A DNA stretch of 14,900 nucleotides from RGIG995 sp045543655 (GTDB lineage: Bacteria; Bacillota; Clostridia; Oscillospirales; UBA644), in NCBI GenBank assembly GCA_045543655.1, contig JAZPXN010000089.1:1-14900 (forward strand), given 5' to 3'. The notes beneath the pieces were generated by a model. It saw only the letters and a list, made by a program, of their open reading frames with translations, did no database searches and was not told the DNA's origin. This document shows positions 1 to 7,738 of the stretch, piece by piece. Each line of letters begins with the position of its first letter. The stretch's first letter is position 1. The position numbers and the translations under genes were made by a program.

Positions 1-29
1 TTGCAAACGGGACCAGTATATCTTGCCAT
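1..29 (-). CDS. rpsD: 30S ribosomal protein S4, N-terminal fragment (cut by window edge)
   Basis: Only the first nine codons are inside the window. They read MARYTGPVC, the usual start of bacterial S4, and follow a GGAGGT ribosome binding site 8-10 nt upstream of the ATG at 29. S4 binds 16S rRNA early in 30S assembly. The Cys at residue 9 fits the zinc-binding (C+) form of S4, but the rest of the Cys cluster lies outside the window. rpsD right after rpsK is the normal Firmicutes order in the alpha operon. Confidence 0.85.
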
Positions 30-47
30 ATTCTTTCAATACCTCCG

Positions 48-452
48 TTATACGCGTCTTCTTTTGGGGGGACGGCAGCCGTTGTGAGGGATGGGAGTCA
101 CGTCTTTGATCATGGTGACGTCCAGACCGGCGGTCTGCAGAGCACGGATGGCGGATTCACGGCCGGTGCCGGGACCCTTCACGTAAACTTCAACGGTCTT
201 CAGGCCGTGTTCCATCGCAGCCTTAGCAGCGGTTTCAGCCGCAGTCTGAGCAGCGAAGGGAGTGGATTTCTTGGAGCCGCGGAAGCCGAGCTCGCCGGCG
301 GAAGCCCAAGAAAGGGTGTTTCCGTTCACGTCAGTGATGGTAACGATGGTGTTATTGAAGCTGGAGCAGATATGAGCAGCACCTTTTTCAATGTTCTTTC
401 TGTCCTTGCGTCTTTTGATCGCAACTTTTTTCGCAGATTTCTGCTGAGCCAT
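48..452 (-). CDS. rpsK: 30S ribosomal protein S11
   Basis: The 134-residue protein is close to the usual length for S11, which sits on the 30S platform and helps form the mRNA exit region with S7. The family core is visible: HICSSFNNTIVTITD near residue 27, the GFRGSKKSTPFAAQ stretch, the GPGTGRESAIRAL loop and the basic tail ending HNGCRPPKRRRV. The ATG at 452 has AGGAGG 8 nt upstream. It lies 22 nt after rpsM and directly before rpsD, and ends in TAA. Confidence 0.98.
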   Translation of the reverse strand: MAQQKSAKKVAIKRRKDRKNIEKGAAHICSSFNNTIVTITDVNGNTLSWASAGELGFRGSKKSTPFAAQTAAETAAKAAMEHGLKTVEVYVKGPGTGRESAIRALQTAGLDVTMIKDVTPIPHNGCRPPKRRRV

Positions 453-474
453 TCTGATATCCTCCTAACTACAA

Positions 475-843
475 TTATTTCTTCTTGTTCGCAACGGTCT
501 TTACGGGGCCCTTGCGGGTTCTGGCGTTGGTCTTGGTGCGCTGACCGTGAACGGGCAGGCTCTTTCTGTGACGGACGCCTTTGTAGCAGCCGATTTCAAC
601 CATGCGCTTGATATTCATCGCAACTTCTCTGCGAAGATCACCTTCAACGGAGAGATTCTTATCGATATAATCACGCAGCAAGCCGATTTCAGCTTCGGTC
701 AGGTCTTTTACGCGGGTGTCGGGATTGATCCCGGTTTCAGCGAGGATGACTTTAGAAGTGTTGATGCCGATGCCGTAGATGTAGGTCAGGCCGATTTCGA
801 CCCGCTTGGCGTTGGGCAGATCCACACCGGAAATTCTTGCCAT
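475..843 (-). CDS. rpsM: 30S ribosomal protein S13
   Basis: The 122-residue protein matches the length of bacterial S13, the head protein that contacts the P-site tRNA and the 50S subunit. It begins MARISGVDLPNAKRVEIGLTY, has the helix-two-turn-helix segment after residue 20, and ends in the conserved basic tail (RHRKSLPVHGQRTKTNARTRKG) that reaches toward tRNA. It follows rpmJ by 21 nt and precedes rpsK, the normal order. The start ATG at 843 has a GGAGGT site upstream. Confidence 0.98.
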   Translation of the reverse strand: MARISGVDLPNAKRVEIGLTYIYGIGINTSKVILAETGINPDTRVKDLTEAEIGLLRDYIDKNLSVEGDLRREVAMNIKRMVEIGCYKGVRHRKSLPVHGQRTKTNARTRKGPVKTVANKKK

Positions 844-864
844 TTAAATTACCTCCAAATTCGA

Positions 865-978
865 TTAACCCTGGGTTTGCTTATGCTTGGGGTCGGAGCA
901 AATGACCATAACTTTGCCTTTGCGCTTGATGACCTTGCATTTTTCGCACATGGGTTTGACAGAAGGACGTACCTTCAT
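865..978 (-). CDS. rpmJ: 50S ribosomal protein L36, zinc-binding form
   Basis: This 37-residue gene begins at the ATG at 978 after an AAGGAGGT site and ends in TAA at 865-867. The translation MKVRPSVKPMCEKCKVIKRK and onward is typical L36. Cys11, Cys14, Cys27 and His32 form the zinc site of the C+ type. L36 is the smallest 50S protein and sits near the L6/L16 region of the large subunit. Its place between infA and rpsM is the standard Firmicutes arrangement. Confidence 0.97.
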   Translation of the reverse strand: MKVRPSVKPMCEKCKVIKRKGKVMVICSDPKHKQTQG

Positions 979-1013
979 GATGAACTACCTCCTTTTAGTG
1001 AAGCGATTCGAGT

Positions 1014-1259
1014 TCAATTGGAGCCGACGGGCTTACGGGGACCGGCATTCCGCCAGGTGATCCGACCCTTGGTCAGATCGTAGGGGGACATTTCGACGGT
1101 CACTTTATCGCCCAGAAGGATCCGGATATTGTTGTCTCTCAGTCTGCCTGAGATATGAGCTGTAATTTTGTGTCCATTGGAAAGCTCAACGATGAACTTC
1201 GTACTAGGAAGGGTCTCAATAACGACGCCTTCGAGTTCGATGACACCTTCTTTTGCCAT
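1014..1259 (-). CDS. infA: Translation initiation factor IF-1
   Basis: IF1 occupies the A site of the 30S subunit during initiation. The 81-residue protein is a single OB fold: MAKEGVIELEGVVIETLPST, then GHKITAHISGRLR, then GDKVTVEMSPYDLTKGRITWR. Family members usually end about residue 72, just after the GRITYR-like strand. Here a short tail, NAGPRKPVGSN, adds about ten residues. The loop RDNNIRILLGD differs from the common R-x-x-x-IRILPGD. The start at 1259 has a GGAGG-type site. The gene sits between map and rpmJ and ends in TGA. Confidence 0.96.
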   Translation of the reverse strand: MAKEGVIELEGVVIETLPSTKFIVELSNGHKITAHISGRLRDNNIRILLGDKVTVEMSPYDLTKGRITWRNAGPRKPVGSN

Positions 1260-1274
1260 GAAAAACCTCCAGTA

Positions 1275-2030
1275 TCAGGATTGAGATGTGAGTATTAACG
1301 GCTCATGGTCGGTGACGGCGACCGTATGCTCGTAATGAGCGGAAAGGCTTCCGTCTTTGGTCGTCACGGTCCAGCCGTTGGGGTGACTTTGTTCCACTTC
1401 GTATCCGCCCATATTGATCATGGGTTCGATGGCAATGGTCATGCCCTTTTGGAGGCGAAGTCCCTTGCCCCGGATGCCGTAGTTGGGAACGTCCGGCTCT
1501 TCGTGCAACTGTGTTCCAACACCGTGTCCGATATAATCCCGCACGACCGAGAAGCCGTGCTTGTGAGCGTAGGAGCTGATGGCGTTTCCTACGTCGCCCA
1601 GCCGGTAGCCGGGGGCGACGTATTGCAAGCCCTCGTAGAAGCATTGCTTGGTCACTTCGATCAGCTTCAGCGCTTCGGGAGACACGTTTCCACAGGGAAA
1701 CGTAGCCGCATTATCGGAATGGTAGCCGTTGAGCAGAACACCGACATCAATACTCACGATATCTCCATCGGTGAGCAAGCGCCCCGACGGGATCCCGTGA
1801 ATGACTTCATTATTAACGGAAATGCAAGCCACTCCGGGGAATCCGCCGTATCCCAAGAAATTGGGGGTCGCGTTCTTGCTCTTTAAAAACTTGTGCATAA
1901 TATCGTTGATCTGTTTCGTCGTAATGCCGGGGCGGACTGCCTCGCCTCCGATTTGGAGGACCTGCGCGGCAAGTTCGCCGGCACGACGCATCATATCAAT
2001 TTCCCGCTGTGATTTCAAGGTTACCGACAT
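1275..2030 (-). CDS. map: Type I methionine aminopeptidase
   Basis: It removes the initiator methionine from nascent proteins in the cytosol. The 251-residue length is normal for type Ia enzymes without an N-terminal zinc finger. All expected active-site residues are present: His79 (EVIHG), the metal ligands Asp95 and Asp106 (SIDVG, YHSDNA), His169 (YIGHGVG), Glu202 (AIEPM) and Glu234 (HYEHT), with His176 (QLHEEP) near the substrate. The gene lies between adk and infA, the common order in Gram-positive spc operons, with 15-17 nt gaps. Stop is TGA. Confidence 0.98.
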   Translation of the reverse strand: MSVTLKSQREIDMMRRAGELAAQVLQIGGEAVRPGITTKQINDIMHKFLKSKNATPNFLGYGGFPGVACISVNNEVIHGIPSGRLLTDGDIVSIDVGVLLNGYHSDNAATFPCGNVSPEALKLIEVTKQCFYEGLQYVAPGYRLGDVGNAISSYAHKHGFSVVRDYIGHGVGTQLHEEPDVPNYGIRGKGLRLQKGMTIAIEPMINMGGYEVEQSHPNGWTVTTKDGSLSAHYEHTVAVTDHEPLILTSQS

Positions 2031-2047
2031 TACATCTTACCTCTTTC

Positions 2048-2692
2048 TTAAAGAACGAGGGCCTTTTCCATCAGAGCGGTGGTGTCGGCCAGTTCTTCCT
2101 GACCTTCCACAAGTCTGAGCTTATTCTGCTGAGCATAGTAGTTTTTCAGAGGCGCGGTCTGCTTTTCATAAACCGCGAGACGGTCGCGGACGACCTCTTC
2201 TCTGTCGTCTTTGCGAACGGTGAGGGCCGCACCGCACTTATCGCAATCTTCGCCCTTGGAAGAAGGCTTATAGACCACGTGATAAGTGGCTCCGCAAGCG
2301 GGGCAGGTACGACGGCCGGACATCCGGGTGACGATCTTTTCGGGTTCCACCTCCAGGCTGACGGCCAGATCGATGGCAATGCCCATTTCCTTGAGCATCA
2401 CGTCGAGGGCTTCGGCCTGAGGAATGGTCCGGGGAAATCCGTCAAGGATGAACCCGTTCGCACAGTCGGGCTGACCGAACCGTTCCTTAACGAGGGCGAT
2501 AACGTCTTCGTCGGAAACCAGTCCGCCGGACTGCATGACCTTTTCGACCTTTTTGCCGAGGGGGGTCTGTTCTGCAACAGCCGCCCGCAGGATCGCTCCG
2601 GTGGAGATCTGAGGAATATTGAATTTCTCAGAGATGATCTCCGCCTGAGTTCCCTTGCCGGCACCGGGGGCGCCAAGAAGAATCAATCTCAT
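2048..2692 (-). CDS. adk: Adenylate kinase, zinc-LID type
   Basis: It catalyses the reversible conversion of ATP and AMP to two ADP. The 214-residue long form carries the P loop GAPGAGKGT at residues 7-15, the DGFPRT motif near 84-89, and a LID domain with Cys130, Cys133, Cys150 and Cys153, the structural zinc site typical of Gram-positive enzymes. I chose the ATG at 2692, which begins MRLILLGAPG and has GGAGG 5 nt upstream. An in-frame TTG at 2707 would add five residues but overlaps that site and the end of secY. Confidence 0.98.
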   Translation of the reverse strand: MRLILLGAPGAGKGTQAEIISEKFNIPQISTGAILRAAVAEQTPLGKKVEKVMQSGGLVSDEDVIALVKERFGQPDCANGFILDGFPRTIPQAEALDVMLKEMGIAIDLAVSLEVEPEKIVTRMSGRRTCPACGATYHVVYKPSSKGEDCDKCGAALTVRKDDREEVVRDRLAVYEKQTAPLKNYYAQQNKLRLVEGQEELADTTALMEKALVL

Positions 2693-2703
2693 GGCATCCT
2701 CCG

Positions 2704-4041
2704 TCAATCGAGTACGCTGGGCATATTGCGCTGAATCATCTGAGCTTCCAGAACCTTGACCGTTTCAAGGGCGACGGAAACGAGAATCATCATAGAAGTA
2801 CCGCCCAGAGCGATATTCTGAAGGTCGTTGGGGAAGATTGCCTGCAGGATATAGGGGAAAATCGCGATAACGCCCAGGTAGATAGCACCGAAGAGGGTGA
2901 TCTTGTTGACCGTATTCATGATGAAGTCAACCGTGGGACGGCCGGGACGGATCCCGGGGATGGTACCGCCGTTTTCTCTCAGCTGCTTGGCAATGTCGGA
3001 AGCGTTGTACTGAATTGCGATGTAGAAATAGTTGAACGCAATAATCAGAGCAAAGCTGAGGATCATATACAGGGCGCCGGTCTGGCTGAAGTATTTCTCA
3101 GTCCATTTAACGAAGCCCCAATCGGAAGGCATGAAGGCAGCGACGGTGGCAGGCAGGGAGGTGATGGCGAAGGCAAAGATGATGGGCATAACGCCGGTCA
3201 TACAAACCTTGATGGGAAGCTGCTGCTTCTGTCCGCCATAGACCTTGCGGCCGACCTGACGCTTAGCGTACTGGATGGTGACGCGGCGTTCAGCACCGTC
3301 CATAAAGACGATGAGACCGAACATCGCAACGGCCAGAACCAGGACGATGATTCCCAGCCACCAATTGGCAGTGGTGAACCAGTTCTTCCCTTCCTCTCCG
3401 GTGAAGCAGGAGATAAAGAAGGAAAGAAGATCGGGAGCGCGGGAGACGATGGAAGCAAAGAGGATCATGGAGATCCCGTTGCCAACGCCCTTTTCGTCGA
3501 TGCACTCGCCCAGCCACTGAACCAGAGAAGAGCCTGCGGTCAGGGTCAGGATGATGCACGCAGCGACGAGGAACAGTTCCATAGAGAACTTCTCCGCGTC
3601 CACGATGGTGATGGCGCCTGCGGTCCGAAGGATCTGGAAGTATCCGAAGGACTGGAGCAGGGCGATACCGATGGTGGTGTACCGGGTGATCTTGTTCAGC
3701 TTCTTGCGGCCCTTCTTTTCGGCGCTGTCGTCCTTGGCGAGGCGCTCGAAATAAGGAATGGCAACGGTGAGAAGCTGGACGATAATGCTTGCGTTAATGT
3801 AGGGCTGAATGGTCAGCGCGAAGAGCGTACCGACGGACAGCGCATTACCGGAGAGCATATTCATATAACCCAAAAGGGTGTTTCCGCTGGTGAAGTAAGA
3901 AGAAATGGCAGCGGCATCGAGGAAAGGAACAGGAATGCTGGCACCGATCCGGAAGAGAACGATGATCATCAGCGTGAAGAGGATCTTCTATCTCAGATCA
4001 GCGATTTTCCATGCGTTCCGGAGGGTCGTGAGGATTCCCAT
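2704..4041 (-). pseudogene. secY: SecY preprotein translocase channel subunit with in-frame TAG at codon 18
   Basis: SecY is the channel of the SecYEG translocon in the membrane. The reading frame from the ATG at 4041 runs 445 codons to TGA at 2704 and is recognisably SecY throughout: N-terminal MGILTTLRNAWKIADLR, then KILFTLMIIVLFRIGASIP, the QPYINASIIVQLL segment, and later membrane helices. Codon 18 (3988-3990) is TAG where the family usually has Lys (DLRKKIL). The next in-frame ATG, at 3969, would give 421 residues. It lacks the N-terminal amphipathic helix and the first residues of membrane helix 1, and has no clear ribosome binding site. secY is essential, so sequence error, strain variant, reinitiation or readthrough are all possible. 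The true start lies 3 nt after rplO. Confidence 0.9.
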
Positions 4042-4044
4042 ACC

Positions 4045-4491
4045 TTACAGCACCTCAACTTTCCCGCCTGCAGCTTCGATCTTCTGAGCTGCGGTCGCAG
4101 AGAACTTCGCAGCCTTCACGGTGAGACCCTTCACTTCGATCTCGCCGTCGCCGAGGAACTTCACGGGAGCTTCAACGTCAGAGATGAGGCCCTTCTTAAG
4201 GAGTTCTTCGGAGGTAATAACGGCATTCTCTTCAAAATCATTGAGAGCGCCGACGTTAACGACCTGATAGGTCTTGGTGAAGCGAAGGTTGTTGAAGCCG
4301 CGCTTCGGAAGTCTTCTGTAGATAGGCATCTGGCCGCCTTCAAAGCCAACGCGGACACCGCCGCCGGAGCGAGCGTTCTGACCCTTGTGGCCTTTGCCTG
4401 CGGTTTTGCCGTTGCCGCTACCGGCACCTCTACCCTTGCGCTTTGCAACGTGGGTAGAACCGTAAGCGGGAGCCAAATCAGACAATTTCAT
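4045..4491 (-). CDS. rplO: 50S ribosomal protein L15
   Basis: The 148-residue protein is full length for bacterial L15, a late-assembling 23S-binding protein. The start MKLSDLAPAYGSTHVAKRKG is followed by the Gly-rich extension GRGAGSGNGKTAGKGHKGQN, which threads into rRNA, and by the EGGQMPIYRRLPKRGF motif. The globular C-terminal domain ends KIEAAGGKVEVL. The start has AAAGGAGG upstream. It lies between rpmD (17 nt away) and secY (3 nt away), as in other Firmicutes. Confidence 0.98.
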   Translation of the reverse strand: MKLSDLAPAYGSTHVAKRKGRGAGSGNGKTAGKGHKGQNARSGGGVRVGFEGGQMPIYRRLPKRGFNNLRFTKTYQVVNVGALNDFEENAVITSEELLKKGLISDVEAPVKFLGDGEIEVKGLTVKAAKFSATAAQKIEAAGGKVEVL

Positions 4492-4508
4492 CTGTTGCTA
4501 CCTCCTTT

Positions 4509-4676
4509 TCAGTCTTCAACTTTGATGAGATAGGAGATCTGAGCGATCTTGCCCTTGGTAGCAGCGTTATCGGGCTGCTCGCAGACGTCGCCGATCTTCT
4601 TGAGGTTCAGAGACTTAGCAGTCTTCACGTGATCGGGATGTCTGCCGATCAAGCTCTTTACGAGGGTAATTTTCAT
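4509..4676 (-). CDS. rpmD: 50S ribosomal protein L30
   Basis: This small 50S protein has 55 residues from the ATG at 4676 and begins MKITLVKSLIGRHPDHVKTA, a typical bacterial L30 start. A longer frame extends back to 4733 but runs into rpsE, and an ATG at 4682 is only 2 nt from the GAGGAGG site. The ATG at 4676 has 8 nt spacing and is the better start. The stop is TGA. Its place between rpsE and rplO is standard. Confidence 0.95.
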   Translation of the reverse strand: MKITLVKSLIGRHPDHVKTAKSLNLKKIGDVCEQPDNAATKGKIAQISYLIKVED

Positions 4677-4689
4677 CGTCATTACCTCC

Positions 4690-5193
4690 TCAACCCAGAA
4701 TATCCTGAACGGACTTGCCGCGGGTTTCCGCAACTTCGGCTACAGTCCGCAGGGACTTCAGGCCGACGATGGTAGCGTTGGCAAGGTTCTGAGGATTACG
4801 GGAACGCAGGGCCTTGGTACGGACGTCCTTGACGCCGGCAGCCTGCAGGATGTCACGAACGGCGCCGCCGGCGATAACACCGGTACCGGGGGCAGCGGGC
4901 TTCATGATAACCTGAGAAGCACCGAAGGTCGCAACGACTTCGTGGGGAATGGTGGTGCCTTTCAGAGAGACACGGACGAGATTCTTCTTGGCGTCTTCGA
5001 TGCCCTTGTTGACGGCATCGGGGATTTCAACGGATTTGCCCAGGCCGATACCGACAATGCCGTTGCCGTCGCCGACAACCATCAGAGCGGTGAACTTGAA
5101 TTTCCGGCCGCCCTTAACGGTCTTGGAAACGCGGCTCAGGCAGATCATTTTTTCCGTCAACGACAAGGTGGACGCATCAATTCTTTCAATCAT
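4690..5193 (-). CDS. rpsE: 30S ribosomal protein S5
   Basis: S5 lies at the mRNA entrance and contributes to decoding fidelity and helicase activity. The 167-residue protein shows the N-terminal dsRNA-binding-like domain (SRVSKTVKGGRKFKFTALMV, GDGNGIVGIGLGK) and the C-terminal domain (GTGVIAGGAVRDILQAAGVKD, NPQNLANAT). The segment VSKTVKGG is where spectinomycin-resistance changes fall in this family, and it looks wild type. It follows rplR by 22 nt and ends in TGA 13 nt before rpmD. Confidence 0.98.
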   Translation of the reverse strand: MIERIDASTLSLTEKMICLSRVSKTVKGGRKFKFTALMVVGDGNGIVGIGLGKSVEIPDAVNKGIEDAKKNLVRVSLKGTTIPHEVVATFGASQVIMKPAAPGTGVIAGGAVRDILQAAGVKDVRTKALRSRNPQNLANATIVGLKSLRTVAEVAETRGKSVQDILG

Positions 5194-5215
5194 GATTTCT
5201 GTTATCCTCCTTGGA

Positions 5216-5575
5216 TTAGAAGTTCAGGCCAGCTTCTCTGGCGCCTTCGGCTAATTCCTTCACACGTCCGTGATACAGGTAACCGCCACGGTCAAAGACA
5301 ACGTCCTTGATGCCTTTTTCGAGAGCAAGCTTAGCGATGGTTTCGCCGACCTTCTTCGCTGCGGCTTTGTTTCCGCCGTATTCAGTGAAGCTCTTACCGA
5401 CGGTAGAAGCGGTGACCAGAGTGGTTCCGGTGGTATCGTCGATAATCTGGGCGTAGATATTTTTCAAAGATCTGTAAACATTCAGACGGGGGCATTCAGC
5501 CGTTCCGGAGATCTTACCGCGGGCACGGGCATGACGCTTTTTTCTGAGGATGTTAGCATCTTTTCTGGTGGTCAT
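5216..5575 (-). CDS. rplR: 50S ribosomal protein L18
   Basis: L18 binds 5S rRNA with L5 in the central protuberance. The 119-residue length is normal. Visible family motifs are a basic N-terminal tail (RKKRHARARGKISGTAECPRLNVYRS), IYAQIIDDTTGTTLVTAST, and the end FDRGGYLYHGRVKELAEGAREAGLNF. The start at 5575 follows a GGAGGAT site. It lies between rplF and rpsE as expected. Confidence 0.98.
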   Translation of the reverse strand: MTTRKDANILRKKRHARARGKISGTAECPRLNVYRSLKNIYAQIIDDTTGTTLVTASTVGKSFTEYGGNKAAAKKVGETIAKLALEKGIKDVVFDRGGYLYHGRVKELAEGAREAGLNF

Positions 5576-5621
5576 GTTGTGTTATCCTCCTATATGATTG
5601 AGTGATTACGCGGCGGGTTTA

Positions 5622-6170
5622 TTATTTACCCTTACCGGCCTTGCCTTCCTTCTGGCGGACGTATTCGCCGAGATAGCGAACACCCTTGCCATGGTACGGT
5701 TCGGGGGGTTTGATTCCGCGGATCTCAGCGGCGACCTGTCCGACGCGCTGCTTATCAGCACCGGAAACGACGATCAGGTTGGGCTGAGGAACGTCGAGGG
5801 TGATACCGTCGGTTTCATCAACGGTAACGGGGTGAGAGAAGCCGAGGGTAAGGTTGATGGTCTTGCCCTGCTTGGCAACTCTGTAACCGACGCCCTGAAT
5901 TTCCAGGGTCTTGGAATAACCGGCGGTGACGCCTTCAATCATATTGGCGATCAAGGTTCTGGTCAGGCCGTGAAGAGAGCGGTTGAGCTTCTCGTCGTCG
6001 GGACGGGTAACCAGAACGGTTTCACCTTCCACAGTTACGGTCATAGCGGGATGAATGTCTCTTTCGAGGGTTCCCTTGGGACCTTTAACGGTGATGTGGT
6101 TGGATTCGGGCACCAATGTTACGGTAACACCGGCGGGTATATTTATAGGCTTTCTACCAATTCTTGACAT
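5622..6170 (-). CDS. rplF: 50S ribosomal protein L6
   Basis: L6 lies near the GTPase-associated centre of the large subunit. The 182-residue protein has the two duplicated L6 domains: MSRIGRKPINIPAGVTV to about residue 80, then a second domain with GYRVAKQGKTINLTLGFSHPV. The signature PPEPYHGKGVRY is near the C-terminus. The start at 6170 has an AAAGGAAAG site, weaker than its neighbours, after a 57-nt gap from rpsH. Confidence 0.98.
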   Translation of the reverse strand: MSRIGRKPINIPAGVTVTLVPESNHITVKGPKGTLERDIHPAMTVTVEGETVLVTRPDDEKLNRSLHGLTRTLIANMIEGVTAGYSKTLEIQGVGYRVAKQGKTINLTLGFSHPVTVDETDGITLDVPQPNLIVVSGADKQRVGQVAAEIRGIKPPEPYHGKGVRYLGEYVRQKEGKAGKGK

Positions 6171-6227
6171 TGCGTGACTTTCCTTTCACTGTAGTTTGTC
6201 ATCTTGCCTTTTCGGGGAAAACACAAC

Positions 6228-6626
6228 TTACCAAACGTAAGCGAGAACTTCACCGCCGACGTTCAGACGGCGGGCAGCCTTATCGGTCATAACTCCCTTG
6301 GAAGTGGACACGATGGCGATACCCATGCCGCGAATGACCTTGGGCATTTCTTCGCTGGAAGCGTAAACCCGCAGACCGGGCTTGGATACGCGTTTGATTC
6401 CCTGGATGACTTTTGCTTTGTTCGGACCGTATTTCAGGGTGATGTTGATCATACCCTGCTTGCCGTCTTCGGCCACGGTGAACGCCTTGATATAGCCTTC
6501 GTCAACGAGGATCTGAGCGATGGCCTTCTTCATGTTGGAAGCGGGGACTTCGACAGATTCGTGCTTGGCATCGTTGGCGTTACGAATACGCGTGAGCATA
6601 TCGGCAACGGGATCGGTAATATGCAT
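6228..6626 (-). CDS. rpsH: 30S ribosomal protein S8
   Basis: S8 binds helix 21 of 16S rRNA and, in E. coli, also represses the spc operon by binding its mRNA. The 132-residue protein begins MHITDPVADMLTRIRNANDA and ends with the family signature STSKGVMTDKAARRLNVGGEVLAYVW. The start at 6626 follows AAAAGGAGG. It lies between rpsZ (30 nt) and rplF (57 nt). I did not identify an S8-binding mimic in this region. Confidence 0.98.
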   Translation of the reverse strand: MHITDPVADMLTRIRNANDAKHESVEVPASNMKKAIAQILVDEGYIKAFTVAEDGKQGMINITLKYGPNKAKVIQGIKRVSKPGLRVYASSEEMPKVIRGMGIAIVSTSKGVMTDKAARRLNVGGEVLAYVW

Positions 6627-6656
6627 AATAAAACCTCCTTTTCCTTCTTTACCTGA

Positions 6657-6842
6657 TTACCAGCTGGCCTTACGGACGCCGGGGATCTGGCCCTTGTAAG
6701 CCAGTTCACGGAAGCAGATACGGCAGATGCCGTACTTTCTCAGGTAAGCATGAGGTCTTCCGCAGATCTTGCATCTGTTGTAAGCGCGGACAGAGAACTT
6801 CGCGGGTCTCTGCTGTTTTGCAATCATAGACTTCTTAGCCAT
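6657..6842 (-). CDS. rpsZ: 30S ribosomal protein S14, zinc-binding type Z
   Basis: The 61-residue short form carries Cys24, Cys27, Cys40 and Cys43 (CKICGRPHAYLRKYGICRIC), the zinc knuckle of type Z S14. This is the main housekeeping S14 in Firmicutes and Actinobacteria; the longer zinc-free paralogue, when present, lies elsewhere. It begins MAKKSMIAKQQRPAKFSVRA after an AGGAGG site and sits between rplE and rpsH. The gene is often labelled rpsN1 or rpsN. Confidence 0.97.
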   Translation of the reverse strand: MAKKSMIAKQQRPAKFSVRAYNRCKICGRPHAYLRKYGICRICFRELAYKGQIPGVRKASW

Positions 6843-6855
6843 GGATTCTTCCTCC

Positions 6856-7395
6856 TTATTTGCTGAACGGTGCGCCCATCAGAGAGAGAAGATCTTTCGC
6901 TTCCTCATCGGTGGTGGCAGTGGTGACGAACATGATATCCATACCGCGGATGGCATCGATCTTTTCATATTCGATTTCGGGGAAGATCAGCTGTTCCTTC
7001 AGACCGAAGGCGTAGTTGCCGCGGCCGTCGAAGGCGTTGGGATTGATCCCACGGAAGTCTCTTACGCGGGGCAGAGCCACGTTGAAGAGACGGTCCACGA
7101 ATTCATACATTCTTTCACCGCGCAGAGTGACCTTAACGCCGATGGGCATTCCCTGACGAACTTTGAAGTTCGCCACGGATTTGCGGGCCTTACAAGCGAT
7201 GGGCTTCTGACCGGTGATGGTAGCAAGATCGGTAGAGACGGACTCGATGATCTTGGTGTTGTCCTTAGCATCGCCGCAGGCAACGTTGATCACGACTTTG
7301 TCCAGTTTGGGGATCTGCATGACGCTCTTGTAGTTGTATTTGTTCATCAAGGCAGGAGCGACTTCTTTGGTATAAAGATCTTTCAGATTCGACAT
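6856..7395 (-). CDS. rplE: 50S ribosomal protein L5
   Basis: L5 binds 5S rRNA and forms a bridge to the head of the 30S subunit. The 179-residue protein has the expected motifs: LYTKEVAPALMNKYNYKSVMQIPK at the N-terminus, TGQKPIACKARKSVANFKVRQG, LRGERMYEFVDRLFNVALPR and DFRGINPNAFDGRGNY. The start at 7395 follows TAAGGAGG. The gene ends in TAA 13 nt before rpsZ. Confidence 0.98.
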   Translation of the reverse strand: MSNLKDLYTKEVAPALMNKYNYKSVMQIPKLDKVVINVACGDAKDNTKIIESVSTDLATITGQKPIACKARKSVANFKVRQGMPIGVKVTLRGERMYEFVDRLFNVALPRVRDFRGINPNAFDGRGNYAFGLKEQLIFPEIEYEKIDAIRGMDIMFVTTATTDEEAKDLLSLMGAPFSK

Positions 7396-7408
7396 CGTTT
7401 ACTCCTCC

Positions 7409-7723
7409 TTAAAATTCTTTCTGGCACTTCTTGCAGTATCTGACTTTTTTGCCGTCAACCACTTTGATGCCGGTGCGGACAGCCTTGTCGCACTTGGGGC
7501 AAACAGCCATGACCTTGCAGGCGTAAAGAGCGCCTTCGGTCTTGATGATGCCGCCCTGCTGATGCTGACCGCGGGGTTTGAGGTGCTTGGAAACCATGTT
7601 CACACCTTCGACCATAACCTTACCTTCAGAAGGAGCGGTGGCGACGACCTTACCGCGCTGGCCTTTGCAACGGCCGGAGATAACTTCAACGTTATCGCCT
7701 TTTTTAATGTGCAACGTATTCAT
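7409..7723 (-). CDS. rplX: 50S ribosomal protein L24
   Basis: L24 is an early 23S-binding assembly initiator. The 104-residue protein begins MNTLHIKKGDNVEVISGRCK and has the KOW motif (GDNVEVISGRCKGQRGKVV) at residues 9-27. The C-terminal half holds two Cys pairs, Cys75/Cys78 (CPKC) and Cys97/Cys100 (CKKC), a zinc-ribbon-like element seen in many Firmicutes L24 proteins. It lies between rplN and rplE with 13-15 nt gaps. Confidence 0.98.
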   Translation of the reverse strand: MNTLHIKKGDNVEVISGRCKGQRGKVVATAPSEGKVMVEGVNMVSKHLKPRGQHQQGGIIKTEGALYACKVMAVCPKCDKAVRTGIKVVDGKKVRYCKKCQKEF

Positions 7724-7738
7724 CGTTCACGTCCTCCT

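Noticed and set aside
2704..4041. Frameshift or gene fusion in secY
   Set aside because: The frame is continuous on both sides of the TAG with SecY sequence in the same register, so only a single codon is affected.
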